A stretch of DNA of 64,000 bases from Parietaria judaica (lineage: Eukaryota; Streptophyta; Magnoliopsida; Rosales; Urticaceae). This document shows, in pieces, positions 21,589 to 34,500 of the stretch. Location of the stretch: NCBI GenBank assembly GCA_954871525.1, contig OX940865.1:12414606-12478605 (forward strand). Direction: 5' to 3'. A program made the translations under genes and the position numbers. Position 1 is the stretch's first letter. Every line of letters begins with the position of its first letter. Below the pieces are notes generated by a model that saw only the letters and a list, made by a program, of their open reading frames with translations, ran no database searches and was not told where the DNA came from.

Positions 21589-22150
21589 AAAATATACACA
21601 ACTTGAATACTCCAGTCGCTACCGATATAATTAGAGACATAATTTAGTTTTTGTCGGAACTCGTCGTTGTTATCTCATAAAAACTAAAAACTAAGTAATT
21701 TATGGTTAAAGAAATAAAGAGTAGTTTACCTTATTTCTTGTAGAATTGGCATTTGGTAGTAAGTAGTAACAGAGTACGTAGCAGATTCAAGTTGCACATG
21801 CTAAGACACGTAACTTCACACAGTCGCTTATTCAAAACAAGAATGCCGACGTGGCACGCGCAGGAATTACCGCATTATCCACAAGTTATCTGAAACCGAA
21901 CCATCTGATGACGTGGCACGTTATTGGATCTCCTGGCCAGTGACCGAGCGAGTATTGTATTCAATTTTCAGCTCCAAAATAAAATAAAATAATAAGAATA
22001 TTATTGCAATGGTGGGGTCGGCGCATCGCACACCACACGACCAATCCAAAAGTATGAACACCAAATCTCCACGAACTGGTCCGTGAATGGCTTCTTCTTC
22101 GAACCCAACAATGGTCGGAATCGGAGGAAGACGATGATTATGCTTCTTCC
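21589..22150. other. Promoter-side flank of SGRL
   Basis: AT-rich DNA leads into the SGRL start. It includes ABRE/G-box-like GACGTGGC words at about 21849 and 21910 (ACGTGGCACG twice). The transcription start was not determined. Confidence 0.4.
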
Positions 22151-24803
22151 ATGGCCTGCCATTGCGCGTCTTCTTCTTCCTCTTCCTCTTCCTCTTCTCA
22201 CGTGTTCGTGCCTTCCAAGCAGAGATGTGAGTTCGCCAAGACAACCTTAGTGTCGTCGTACTCGACGAGACCGAAGCTTGCTCTGCTTTGTGCCGTCAAC
22301 GAGAATGCCTTCTCTTCCACCACTGTTGTTTCCGAGGTAACCTTGAGATTGGTCTTATCATAGTTAGTTAGTTAGTTATGGCTATTTAATTATTATATTA
22401 TTTTGGGATAAACTCTAGTTTTGGACGGCATAATCTCGTCGTTTGTTTATCACGGCCTAAATACTCGATGTTCGGGAAAAATGTGGCTCTTAGATACCCA
22501 ATTTGAACAACATTGGGTCTTACTGAGCCACGTAAATCTTAACATTGAGGGTTTATGCACAATAAATAAATAAATAAATAACGGGATTATGCCCGGTCCA
22601 AAATACTATTAATGTACACTTATGCCGCAAATATCCTAATTATGTTTTATGGTTGAGTATTGTTTTCTAGAGTTTGGGTAATTAGGCTTTATGTTTGGTG
22701 TGGACCAACTAATCTTTATTCAAGAGACTCAAAATCATTGAGAAATGATGATGTAAACCATATATTCTGTAATATTCACTTAAGCCTAAATTCTTCCTAG
22801 GATAGATAGACCAGGCTTGAGAAGAGTGAGGCTCGGAATTGAAACAACGGTCCGATGACGATCCGGATTTTTGGTTTTAACAAATTGATTGACATTTTTG
22901 TTGACATAATCATGAGGTGATTGGTGAAATTTGTAGGCGGTGAGACTGTTGGTTCCTCCGGCGAGGTTCGAAGCGTCGAAGCTTAAAGTCGTTGTGAAGA
23001 ACAAGTACGCCGGGATTATCCCGAGAACTTACATTCTCTCCCATTGCGACTTCACCGCTAATCTAACTTTGACGATCTCCCATGTCATCAATCTCGAGCA
23101 GGTCGATACTTTTTAAAATATGCGTAATAGGCACAAATGCCCCTTGAATTTTGCTTGTTGGTGCAGATTTCTTTTGAATTTTTATTTTTGGTAGCAATGC
23201 CTCGTATTCTTTCAAAAATGTAGTATACTTCCCCCGGCTCATTAAAAAGACGTTAGCTTCACATAATCGAAGGTTCTTTTGGTCAGTTAGTTATTGAACA
23301 ATATCAATGAACTAGATTGTGAGACTATTGTGAAGAAGTCAAGGAGTCTAGTTGTCGAAGAACATATGAAAGTCTCAAAAGATTTGAGAAAAATAATAAA
23401 GTTAATGAAAGTATTATACAATGGTTCATGTGTTCCGCACAAGTTATCGATTCTGTAATTGTCGTACACGTAGGGAGCATTGTGCTACTTTTTGAAAGAA
23501 AAAAAAAGTGACACTATTGCGAAAGATGCATTTGTACCGTCACTCAGTTTCAGATAGTATGGAATTTGTTTTGCGGCCGTTAGAGAAATGATGTGTGACA
23601 ATTACAATGTGAATTTTGACTCTTTTTTGTTTTGTTTAACAGTTGAGAGGGTGGTATACAAAGGACGACGTGGTGGCTGAGTGGAAAAAAGTCAACGGCG
23701 AGATGTGCCTGCACGTGCATTGCTTCGTGAGCGGTCCGAATCTGTTGCTCGAACTTGCGGCCGAGCTCAGATACCAGATTTTCTCCAAAGAATTGCCTCT
23801 CGTAAGCGTTGTTTATATTCTACTGTTTGTGCTTTTACTAGTTTCCTTCTGTGTTTTGCTGAAACTATTAGTCTCTGATTGACTTCTTTTTAGGACCCTG
23901 GATTTACAGTTTTGTTGTTTGTAGAGTTGAGCCCTGTTTTTATTATTCGGTTTAGACATGTTCTATAAGCATCTTAATGGCTCTAGTTGCTTTACTGAGA
24001 AAACAGAGTAACAAGTAACTTCTGATTTTTGAAGCCAAATACCAAGATGAGGCGAAATGAGATTTTTCAGCTCGTACTTTTGACAATTCCATAAATGCAG
24101 TCTCGGGACTGTTCCATCAACCCATTACCTTATTCAGTCAGTACAGGATTGCACAACTTATCCTCTCTCGTCGTGTGGCACGAGAAAATGTGTTAATCAT
24201 AATTAGTCTTTTGTATGATTAACGTTTTATCCTATTAAAGTGCAACTTTTGCTCAAGGGATTTAGTCATTATGCATTGATTAGGGTTTCATATTTTCGTT
24301 GATTTGGGGTTATTTACGGTATTTTTGAAGTTAAGCAGGGTAGGGTAGATTGTTGGCCTTCCTCTTGAATTGGAGGCCGGTGACGCTGCTTATAGTGATT
24401 TTTGTTATCTTATACAAATCCACAGGTTCTCGAAGCTGTAATTCATGGAGATTCATTGCTTTTCGCGGAGAATCCGGAGCTACTCAACGCATTAGTTCGG
24501 GTTTACTTCCATTCCAGCTTGCAAAAATACAACAAAATGGAATCTTGGGGTCCTCTTAGGGACTCTATAGAGGTAACGCTCCCACATATTATCCATTAGA
24601 TCTGCTTCTGTTTTACCTGTACAATAAAAGTTGATAGGCGATTTCGATACGTGTCGTCGTTTATGCACGTATTTCAGGGAAGACGAGAGGAACGAGCCCA
24701 AAGGTTGTTAAGTACGCGCACTGGTGACTCTTTTCCTCATACGAGCAAAAGAGGCGGCCCAAAAAAATCCATTCTTCAAGCTCTTTTCGCGTTCCTTCTT
24801 TAA
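22151..24803 (+). CDS. SGRL: STAY-GREEN-LIKE (SGRL) chloroplast Mg-dechelatase family protein
   Basis: Five exons (22151-22336, 22937-23101, 23643-23801, 24426-24572, 24678-24803) join in frame at GT/AG introns to give 260 residues. A Ser-rich N-terminus (MACHCASSSSS...) looks like a chloroplast transit peptide. The SGR domain follows: PPARFEASKLKV, IPRTYILSHCDFTANLTL, RGWYTKDDVVAEWKKV, LHVHCFVSG, LRYQIFSKELPLVLEAVIHGD, ENPELLNALVRVYFHSS and WGPLRDS. SGR proteins remove Mg from chlorophyll a; SGRL acts mainly on chlorophyllide a. I chose SGRL because the C-terminal cysteine-rich motif of SGR1/SGR2 is absent and the protein ends shortly after the domain. Every exon is intact, so the gene is probably functional. 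Confidence 0.9.
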
Positions 24804-26079
24804 CACTTCCACTTGCATATACCCAACATTGTTTCATGACAAAAAAGAAAAGAAAACAAGTTTCTCATTTGTGTACATTGAATCTTCACTCATGGAGATT
24901 GTGACATCAACAATAGATTTTTTTTTTTTTTTTGGTATTGAAGCTCAACTCTATATGAACATGGCTGTCGGTCTTTGAACGGCGACGGCAATGACGAAGA
25001 ACAATAATTCATTGGAAGGACTTCGAGAGCGGAAACCGGATAGCGCTTCTCTGTTTGAAATGCTCATTTATTTATTTTGTTTCCTCTCTCAGCCATGTCA
25101 CATGTTGTGAACTCACAACTCATGCAACTTATGAGCAATTTCTTCGTAAAGCTTTGTACTGTTCATGATTTATTGCTAGGTCTTTTAAAAGATTATATTG
25201 CAATAAGCACTAAAAGAGGTTAGGAGTGGGATGAAATTTTTTTTAAAAAAAAAAATTTGAACCATAATTACTACTATTTGGAATTTTGTAATATAATGTT
25301 GCAATTTACAATAAGGATTTAATGTTGTTCATATGGTTGTGATTTTAATTAAATAGACAAACATGACTTAACATTGGCTAAGATGAAAAGAAAAAAAAAA
25401 GAAAAAAGAAGGGAAATAAATCTGATTAATACACCAGCAGTGTAAAATGGCATTATAAATCCTTAAAAAAAGAAAAGAGAGAAAAAAAATTACTTTATTC
25501 TTATTATTGGAACTTTCCAAAAACGTAGAGAAAAATTAATTTCTTTACTTTGTTGTTTAAATCTAAACTAGGGAGAAACAATAAAAAAAATACTAATTTT
25601 ATTTTGTATGTTTATAATGCTTAGTTTCTTACACGTGTAAGCTTTACACTCAGTTCTAACGTTTTATAAGCATGCCTATTTCACTCAAATTGTGTATGAA
25701 AAGTAAGTGATAGGACGGACCTCGTATTCACGAGGTGACGATTGATGAAGTATAATAATTCATTAAGATCAAGCTTGAGAAGATTATCCAAATTGATAAA
25801 TTAAGAATAGAATTTGTCAATGCCGAAAAGTAGATCAACACTAAAGCGGCTGAAGTCTAAATTTTAGGCCGGGCTCAGTGTCCGTTTAGCGGTCAGATTG
25901 GAGTTGAAGCTTGATTCTCCGCCTTCGTTGATATGCTTAAGGACATATAACAAAGATGGGGTTTGATAATAAGGTGTAAATGGGTCTTCACTGTCAAGTA
26001 AAAGTCCGATGGGAGTATCAAGAGATTCAAAGCTTGAGACTTTCAAGAGACTTTTGCCCCGGTGACCTTACTTAATACG
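24804..26079. other. Intergenic DNA downstream of SGRL
   Basis: AT-rich with several A-rich runs around 25230-25500. No gene was recognised. The SGRL 3' UTR presumably occupies the first few hundred bases. Confidence 0.45.
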
Positions 26080-26369
26080 GTACGAGTACTCATTTCCCTT
26101 GCCGTGAATTTATATTGGTCATTATTTCAACTTGATGTCAATAACGTATTCCTCAATGACGACATTGAGAGGAAGTTTATATGAATATGCCTTCAGGACT
26201 TGAACAAGACTATAACCGTTACTTAATCTGCAAATTGAAGAAGTCGTTGTACGGCTTAAAGCAATCTCCTCAAGTTTGGTTTGAGAAATTCACCAAAGTC
26301 ATCATCTCAAACGGGTACCTTCAATGCCAAGTCGTTCACACTCTCTTCGTCAAACGGAACAAAAATTAA
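26080..26369 (+). pseudogene. Ty1/copia reverse transcriptase fragment
   Basis: The translation shows WSLFQLDVNNVFLNDDIE, a stop, then MNMPSGLEQD, CKLKKSLYGLKQSPQVWFEK. These are the paired copia RT motifs normally read as 'QLDVNNAFLHGDL' and 'KLKKSLYGLKQ'. An in-frame stop at about 26179 and the short length show it is a decayed piece, probably of a truncated Copia element. No LTR was found with it. Confidence 0.8.
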
Positions 26370-26609
26370 TGGATTAATATTTGTGGATTTCATATTTTTC
26401 CATTCTCATTATGTACTTTGATGATCTTGAAATGTGTAGTCTAGTAAAGTTTGAGTTTTAGTGTTCTTTCTTTATAGGTAAAGACATTCGCGATTCTTCT
26501 ACTTTTATTATATCTTTTAGACGTTTTCATTACTTAGAAAATGCCTGTCTGGTTATCTGTGACCTTTCAGAATGAAGCCATTGTTCACTTTAATTTTAAT
26601 TATCTGCAG

Positions 26610-26860
26610 GTTCACACGTGTTGTCTCTCGAGATTGCTCGCCAGAAAGATGACAAGGATCCCATGGAGAACACAACACTTTGTGTTAAGAACCTAGACCC
26701 TTCTGTGGGAGAGGATGAACTGAAGCGACTTTTCAGTTCTTGCGGAAATATAGGGTCTCCTCGAATCATGAGGGTCAATCACGGTGTAAGCAAGGGGTTT
26801 GCATTCATCTGCTTCTCCATGCAAGAAGAAGCAAAACGAGCAATACAAATATTTAACGGT
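26610..26860 (+). pseudogene. Orphan RRM exon resembling poly(A)-binding protein
   Basis: After an acceptor-like TTATCTGCAG the frame encodes an RNA-recognition motif. RNP2 is seen as LCVKNL and RNP1 as KGFAFICF, followed by EEAKRAIQIFNG. The 'VKNLD...EDELKRLFSSCGNI...GVSKGFAFICFS' layout resembles RRM3/RRM4 of plant poly(A)-binding proteins. The exon stops abruptly where an LTR begins at 26860, and no other PABP exons were found nearby. It is probably a duplicated or transposon-cut gene fragment. Confidence 0.6.
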
Positions 26861-29325
26861 GTAAAGTCAGATTACCGGTTAAGCAGGTTATGATTACGAT
26901 TACCAAACACAACGTGAAAGCGATAAAGAACACACGCAATGTTTTGGTAACGCAATTCGATACCTATCTACTTCTGCGGGACACTCACCCAGATTAATCA
27001 CCAATATTGTTTACAAGCACCAATTACACACGATAGTAAAATAACTTAAAGTAAAAGACTCCCCCTGAAGCTATAGCTGATAGAACAACTTGGTCTTGAA
27101 ACTGGTGATAGAGTCCGGATGCGTGAAGACCGTCACTTCCCTTATGGAATCGGACTCAGCAAGATCCCCTTGCTATGTTGTCGACGTTAGACTGACTCCT
27201 TCAGTCTGGTTCTCAATAACGCAGTCGACGCCTCTCACGAGGTAGGAATAAGCGATGAAGAAATCACCGTACTTTGTAAGCTGATAACCTTGATGAACAC
27301 TGAGCGCAAGGTTATTCTCTCGAAGGGTTGAAGATGAACTGAGGCGCATTCTTCATATTTATATCAACCCTAATCGTCTTCTATTATTCCGTGGTTGTTG
27401 GGAGGTAGTTCCACAAAGCATGCAACCAATACGTAACCACAGGGAGACTTTCGTGCGAATCCAAAGAAGTTAAATAAGATATGAAAATAAATCAATCCAG
27501 AATAATATACGAATAAATCCTTAACCTTATTTGATCGCAGGTTTCTGCACCTTCACAACTGTAGTCACAACTGTGACTGTAACTAGAACATATAAAGAGA
27601 CTGGAACTAGTTACAGCTGTAGTTCACAAAATAGCCAATGTACCAACCGAACAGACATTGGTTCTTCAATCTCCCCCTTTGGCATTTTATGAATCAATCC
27701 TATTCATCAATCATCAGGATTAAGGTTGTGCAGAAACAAGAAAATACTGACCTATCCCATGTGTGTGAAATTGCGAGACTAGCAGGCGATTTTTTGAATG
27801 AACTTCTGACAGTAGTCTTGATGGACAATGGCTACGTCAATGACAAGATGAAGAAGAAACCACCTAGCTATTACACCACATAGTAGTTGCCAAAATGCGG
27901 CCCAAATTGTTGTTCGAATTAAAAAAAAAAACGAAGCACGCAATTGTCTTTACAGCTAAAAAGAAACACACACACAAGTTCTCCCCCTATTGAGCATAAA
28001 ATGACAAAGGTAGATCACTGAGGGGCTTGAGACGGGTCAGGTTCTTCACGTTGATCGGACTTCGAGGGATGATCATCCTGAGGGACATCAGGTACAATTG
28101 CAGCTGAAGATGTTGTGGGATGAGCTGAAGAAGACGAGGAAGTCCGAGGAGCCTTCGCCATGTACTTCTGCAGAGTGCTGAACCTTTGAAGGAGCACATT
28201 AGTCTGATGAGTGCTTGAGAGCTGAGTGGCTTGAAGAATCCCCATGCTTTGGAACATCGAATGAAGTTCTCTCGAGAGCTTATCCATTGAAAACTCTTCC
28301 TCCAGATTCAGTGAGGATGTTGGAACCGAGGAGTTAGGAGGAGGAGAAAATGAAGCGCAGAAGTTCTCCAACGACGGCCCTTTGGGAGGTACATGTGGCT
28401 TTGCAGAAGAAGTAGCTGCAGCTGTAGCAGGAGCTTTGCCTGAGGAGGGAGCTGCAGTAGAAGCTTGAGGAAAGGAGGCACCTGTAGGAGATATTCCCGG
28501 GATCGGAGTGTTCTCGTCATAGCCTTCAATGAGATCATCCCACTTCGCTTCAGCGCGTTGGAACGTGATTGCATGAGTGGCGTGGGAGAGCTCATTAGGT
28601 GGGAATTTCCCGAGTTGACTCTCAAGGATTGAGCTGATCAGAGCAGGGTGCGGCAGATGTAGAGATGGATCTCTGTTTGGAGCTGTAGCTTGCAGAATGT
28701 TCTCCATGATCAGCCCGGCAAAGTCCACTGGCAGCTTCTCAAGGATAGCGTATATGAGCACTGCAACCTTCTTGCACACCCGGATATTGTTGGATGAAGG
28801 CAGGAGATTCTGAGTGACTAACTTGTAGAGACAAAAATTCCTCTTGGTCAGTTTAGAGGAAGAGAAGAAAGAACCTTCCCAGGAGCGAAGAACCCTAAAT
28901 GTGAGGACTGTGATGATAAGATTCAGATCCTGGAGGCGATCATCGGTGTCTAAATCAATGTAGACCTGGTGCACGGGAAGATCAAGGTGACTCCTGATGA
29001 CAGCTGTAGAGAAGCTGCAGATGTTTCTCCTCACGTAGACCTGATTGAACCAAGCAGAGGACTCCACATCAAAACCGTCCTCCAGATTGCAGTAGAACTC
29101 CCTAACCAGAGTGTCATAGACCTTGCGAGGACATGTGGCTAATTTAAGAAGTCCTTGAGCAGCTAAGAATCCGCGTAAGTTCTTCTTGTTGAAGAAGTTC
29201 TCCTTGAAGACGCCTTCGTCAGTGAAGCTCTTGGAACCCAACTTTTTCCATTGCTCAGCACTGGATGGGTTGAGAAAGGCATCTTAGAAGGCAAGAGAAG
29301 GATCCACAGGGGAGACAGGATCCAT
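26860..29325 (-). mobile_element. 5'-truncated Copia-like retrotransposon with 3' LTR
   Basis: Reading on the minus strand, a PPT-like AAAGGGGGAGA (plus strand near 27670-27680) is followed by an LTR-like segment. That segment ends CA at 27668 and begins TG at 26860 in plus orientation (809 bp). This GGGGGAGAT/LTR junction is typical of plant Copia elements. Upstream on the minus strand is the transposon-domain ORF described separately. No second LTR or PBS was seen to the right, so the 5' part is missing. Confidence 0.45.
28015..29325 (-). pseudogene. Putative plant transposon protein (transposon-associated domain), early stop
   Basis: A 408-residue open frame runs from ATG 29241. Its N-terminal 210 residues (VREFYCNLEDGF, LVTQNLLPSSNNIRVCKKVAVLIYAI, LIMENILQ) resemble the 'putative plant transposon protein' domain common in plant TE-derived ORFs. 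The C-terminal half is Pro/Ser/Ala-rich and disordered. An in-frame ATG 84 bases upstream (29325, MDPVSPVDPSLAF) is cut off by TAA at 29286-29284. The natural N-terminus therefore seems to be lost by one nonsense change. Function is unknown. Confidence 0.6.
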
Positions 29326-30285
29326 GCTTTCAGGAGCATCACTTGACCATTAATCTAATGTTTTTTAATCACTTATAGGTGTACTTCTCAATATGCCTAT
29401 ATATATATATATATATTGTCATTGTGGACTTTGAGTCTCTTAAAAAAATGCATGGAAAATTTTAAGTGAACTTGGCCAATCTCTATAATCAGAATAAAAG
29501 CATTGAATTATGTACAGTAAATGATAGTTTAAAGACATCGGATTGGGATTTTTTTCTTCCTCTATATTGGTGTTACAAATATGAAATATCTCTTTGCTTA
29601 TTGGTACAAAAATTATTTTAAAATGTGGAATTTATTGACATCGTAGTTGAAAAAGCAATGGCAGAGGTGCCATCATGAGCATTCACATCAGTTCTTAAAT
29701 AAAATTGTTATATTTTGTCGGGATTGTTCGTAACACAATTAAAAAGATTTTCGTTGACAGCCCTCACTTAAAGAATTTTGTTCATACAGTACAGTTATAA
29801 AGCTTTTTATTTAAAAAAAAAAAAGAATGATATAAATGCGGTATTTTAATCACGTACTTTATTTCATTAAAAATCGTAAATGCAATAAAAATAAAACATA
29901 TAAAATTCCCGTAAGATCATTTCAAAGTGGTAGTCCAATTTTAGTGAAAGAGTAATTTGCATCTTTGTTCAATGACATGATGATCTTCAATATTCTTAGT
30001 CTACCGTTATTGGATAACCATTAAAGATGTTGTAGTAGCGTGAAAAGCATCCAAAGAAAGAACATATTTGGGTGTCTTTAACGCACGTTCCAACAAATAT
30101 TTGTATGGCATGAGAAAACAACAAGTGACTAATTAAATATATACAAGCAACATGAAACAAGGCACGAAGATTCCTCTCCAAATCCAACCAAATTCATACG
30201 TGAAACTTAAGTTACACTCCACGATTCTTCCTTTCTCAAGGCTCAGAAAATCTTGAACATCTAACACTGTGTAGTTTGTGTGTGT

Positions 30286-30286
<1 letters not shown>
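29326..30286. other. AT-rich intergenic DNA with TA microsatellite
   Basis: No gene was recognised. A (TA)n tract lies at 29398-29418. Confidence 0.5.

Positions 30287-30334
<48 letters not shown>
30287..30334. repeat. (TA)n microsatellite
   Basis: About 23 uninterrupted TA units. Apparent YIYIYI peptides here are artefacts of the repeat. Confidence 0.95.
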
Positions 30335-30339
<5 letters not shown>

Positions 30340-30341
30340 AG

Positions 30342-30553
30342 AGATGTGGAGAGTGGAAAAGAATAAGATGACAGTAGGAGAAAGTTTGGAGGTGGAAGCT
30401 GTAGCGTCGCAAAGACCGATGGTACTAGCTCGGAGGAGGCGGCTCCAGTGGTGGCGGCGTAGGGGCAGCATAAAGCGCAAGATATTCACTCTTCTTCGCC
30501 GCCGGCTGAGGTTATCGGCGCAACGGCTCTTCTATCGTCTGCTTTCCAAGTAA
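30342..30553 (+). CDS. Possible small basic protein, unrecognised
   Basis: From ATG 30342 (or 30369) a short frame of about 60-70 residues ends in a strongly basic tail. It contains VLARRRRLQWWRRRG and KRKIFTLLRRRLRLSAQRL. The GC content is above the surrounding AT-rich DNA and the frame sits just after the TA microsatellite. No homology was recognised. It may be a small secreted-or-nuclear peptide gene or chance coding in GC-richer DNA. Confidence 0.25.
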
Positions 30554-31589
30554 TTCACTTACAGCCACTTGTAGTGAACTGAATTCACTGATATCCAGAT
30601 TCTTATTATAGCCGGAGAAGTACCAAGTTCAGTAAATGGAGGAACATGCATTACATCTACACAATTTTACTTATTTTAATTATTCGAGTCAATCATTTAT
30701 TAATATTTAAAAAAAATAGAACTGAACGAAGTTACTATTTAACTGAACTTGAGTATTTTTTTCTCTATCAAAAGAGCTTGAATATCTACTTGTGCAATTA
30801 GTTAGTTACAACTTGAGTACTTTTACTGTTTTCTTATGTGTATTTAGTATTTACAGACCTGTGTGATACACGTTGAGTTGAAAAGTTGATGTAAAATATC
30901 AAGTATTTGTATTACATATGTATGTGTGTTTAACAGACCTGTGTTATACATGCATGCCGAGTTAAAAAGTTGATGTAAAATAACATGCATTATACACTTG
31001 TTTAAGTGTTCAATGGCAACGTTTAGTCTCATAAAAATTCTAACCTTAGGCAATGTTCCAAACCAAAATACCCGAACACTTCTTCTAACAGAGAACACCA
31101 ACAACTATTTTTCCTTCGAAGGAGGCCCTATCTCCGTTGAACGCCCGTCACAGTCACCCAAGCACGGTGCACTTTTATGAGTTTTAGGAGATGCCCGTTT
31201 CTAGTATCCGGTGCTTGCCTTCGATTCTAGGGCATAGATACACAATTGAAGAATCTGGTTAAACTAGTATTAATAAAGTGATTATGACCAATGAAGCGTC
31301 GTGTTAATATCATTACATTACAAAAGGCGGCAAAAGATGAACAATAATAATGTACTTTGATCTTCATCCTTGATTTTAAATGGTCACACACAGACAACAG
31401 AAAACACCAAAAGGGGGCTAAACTCTGATCTTCATCCTTGATTCAAATTATGTGCAAATAATCAGTCTTTATAGCATACCAGGAATTAAGCTAAACTCTC
31501 ACCACAAACACATTATTTCACAAAAGGTCTCATATAACCGTCGAAAGACACGATTCATCTGACCAAAAAAAAAAAAAAAAAAACACCAC
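30554..31589. other. Intergenic DNA and probable TOL 3' UTR
   Basis: AT-rich. An imperfect direct repeat with 'cagacctgtgt(g/t)atac' and 'agttgatgtaaaat' occurs at about 30855-30895 and 30936-30982. The last few hundred bases probably belong to the 3' UTR of the minus-strand TOL gene. Confidence 0.45.
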
Positions 31590-34500
31590 TTAGTACGGCC
31601 GGTTGGATTTCGAAGGCGAAGATGACTTGGCCTTGGCGAAATCAACGAGATCTTTGAAGAGCGCGTCTTCCGGTTTCACTTCCTTCAGAGACAAGGCCTC
31701 CGTCTTATTCGCCAAACCCTCGTAAGAGGAGCTTGAATTAGCAGCGCCGGGAGAGAAAGTGTGGTGTTGCTCGAAGAACTGCTGCCTCTGATTGTGCTTG
31801 GAAGGCGGGGGCGGGAGGTATCCGGTGGAGGCAGGCTCGTCGTGAGCCGGTTTTTCGGCGAATGAGAGAGTGGCGGTGGGGTTGATGTAGTCGGAGGACG
31901 GGGGAGGGGACGGTGGAGAGACCGGAGCCACATGAGGTGTGGGTGTGCTGTTGGACGTGGGATTATATACTCCGGACTTGTAGGCGTCGCCGCTCAAATA
32001 GTCAACGGCCTCGGTTGCCACAGGCCGCTTTGACGACGGTGGTGGCGGGATTAGAGGGCTCAACCGTGCGGGTTCAGCCCGCGAGTTGGAGGGTCTCTGC
32101 CCTAATGGCCTGGAATAAAGTGCAAACACAATGTTAAGCTTTGGTATGAACTGGAAGTTTAGAAGGAAAAAAAAATGTGGAAAAAAATAATGAAGGGAAC
32201 TTTATATAAGAAAATCAAGATTTCATTTCTCGAACAAAAATAAAGGAAAATAATTTACGTCTCAAGATAAGTTTTTCTAATATAATAAGAAAAACAATTA
32301 ACAACTATCCTCCCACACCAGCAATATCGACTCGGTACTCGAAGTGGCAGCGAGTCCGTGTCGACACGCAGTGACATCAACTCTTAGCCGGCGCTTAACA
32401 AACTTAGAAAAGTATGATCTTTCACAATTTCTTTACTTTCAAACCCAATTAGTAAGCTTTTTTATTTCCTATTCTTTTTATTTCCCTACAATTTGTTATC
32501 TCTAGCCTTTTCCCCTTTTGCCCTTAACGTCTATGTATATATATTTCAATTGCGACACTAGACATTCCTCTATTGTTCCATTCATGCAAGTCAAGAAAGT
32601 TTTTTTGAGTACCTGTGCGCCAGCTGGGAAAACTCATCTTCCGATTCATCGTCCTCATGGTTGACATTCACAAGTGGCACAACAGGCGAGGCCACTCCCG
32701 CTGCGGATGCTGTCGGAGATCCCTTCGCAATTTGATCGTGCCGGCTAAGAACACGCTGCAGATTATCGTTCAGTCCTAATCCTTGACACAGGAGTTCTTC
32801 GTCTCTGAGAATGAAGCAAAAGTGTAACCCAGTTAGCATCATCATATATGAAGTCTTAATTGAAATTATAAAGTCGAACAATTTCTTACGTGGTATTGTT
32901 CACAAGAACCATGACTCGCGTTTGGTATGAACGACACTGCTCGACAAGATCAATAATTACTTCATCCTTCACACCCTGTCACAAGATTTTGTATAAGCAT
33001 GTCTAAAAATTAAATACAAGTGCGCAAAATGATATATTCATGCTGCCTCTCTGAACATTAATTACACAGATTGCACCCGAGAAAGTCCAAAAAGAATTTG
33101 TCAACTATACCAATGTATATATTTACCACATATATAAAAGGATATTTACGGCCAAAATATCAGAAAGATAGGTGAACGTGGCTGTATATTCAACCTTTTT
33201 TTTTGTGGCGTATATTCCCAATGTTGTAAAAAAATGTAAAATCCTTCAGAAGTGGAATACACCACACTTTCACTTAACCATATTTTTGCCGCAAATTAAA
33301 AAAAAAAAAATCAAAAAAAAAATCAGCTCCACATCAAAGCAACTCTAGTGACTTACAATTCGCAACTACAACTTATGTCATTATATTTTAATTCCATATA
33401 AGAAAATACCGATCATCATTACAACAGAAAGCTGAGCAATTCAATGTGTAATAATTTTATTTTATTTTGGAAAATTGTGGCATAAGTATCCAAAGTCATT
33501 GAAAAGTTGACATTAAGTTCCCATTCTTTTTTTTTTTTGGGTGGCGAAAGTTGCCAAACTCTTATTTTTTCCCTCGTATTTTTGTCCTAAAACCGTTAAG
33601 CAACGCCTCGTATCAAGTTTCTAAACCCATTATAATATACCATTGTTTATCATTGATAAATTAGTTTATATTTTTTTATTAAAATTGTATATTTAATGGG
33701 TTTAAGAACATGACACGTGGCGCGGTTGAGGACGAAAGCATGACGGAAGACACAAAATAAGAGTTTGCAACTTTCGGCACCCAAAAAAAAGAATGGGAAC
33801 TTAAAGCCAAGCTTTTAAAGACTTTGGATACTTATGCCACTATTTTCCCTTTTGTTTTTACAACTGAAAATGCAAAAACAGACCAATTAAATTGAGATGA
33901 CAATAAAAATCTACATAGCACACAAAAATGTAGCAGTATGTGGCTATACAATATAATACCTCAGAATTCTTTGGATCCAACGCCCCGAGCATATCTGTCA
34001 AGACATCTGCTAGCCCTTGAGCATTTTTAATCTCTGACAGGCTGACATATCACGAATTTCAGATCTGGTTAGATTTGATAAACAAACATTCTTAATTATG
34101 AAAAATAAGAAATGAAACCCGAAACTTCTTTACACAGAATCATCAGTTTTAGAGGAGATAGGAAGAGCTCGCCTCAAATAGAAGAAATGGTGTCTATTTT
34201 ACCGAATACCTGAGGCCAGAAACATCAGTCTGAAGAGAAGCCTCAATAGCAGCATCATTGAACTCTGGAGCGGGGGGAATTATCGGCTGTGTCTGCGGTG
34301 GAGTGAAGAACGGTGCAATATTTTCTTCTCGAGGTGGAAATTCAACTCCAGCAGCCTGTCAAATTTCTTTCTTTTCTTAGAAAACGTAATCTATAGTTGA
34401 ATTGAAATAAGAATTTACGCTGTAAATGAAACTTTTTATTCACCAAACAGAGAAATAAACAAACAAACAAAAAATAGTACAGTTTTTCAAGTTCAAAACA

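Noticed and set aside
22001..22244. Basic minus-strand frames upstream of SGRL
   Set aside because: They overlap the SGRL leader and transit-peptide exon in antisense, with simple TCTTCC-derived arginine/lysine runs.
30278..30341. YIYIYI peptide
   Set aside because: It is a translation of the (TA)n microsatellite.
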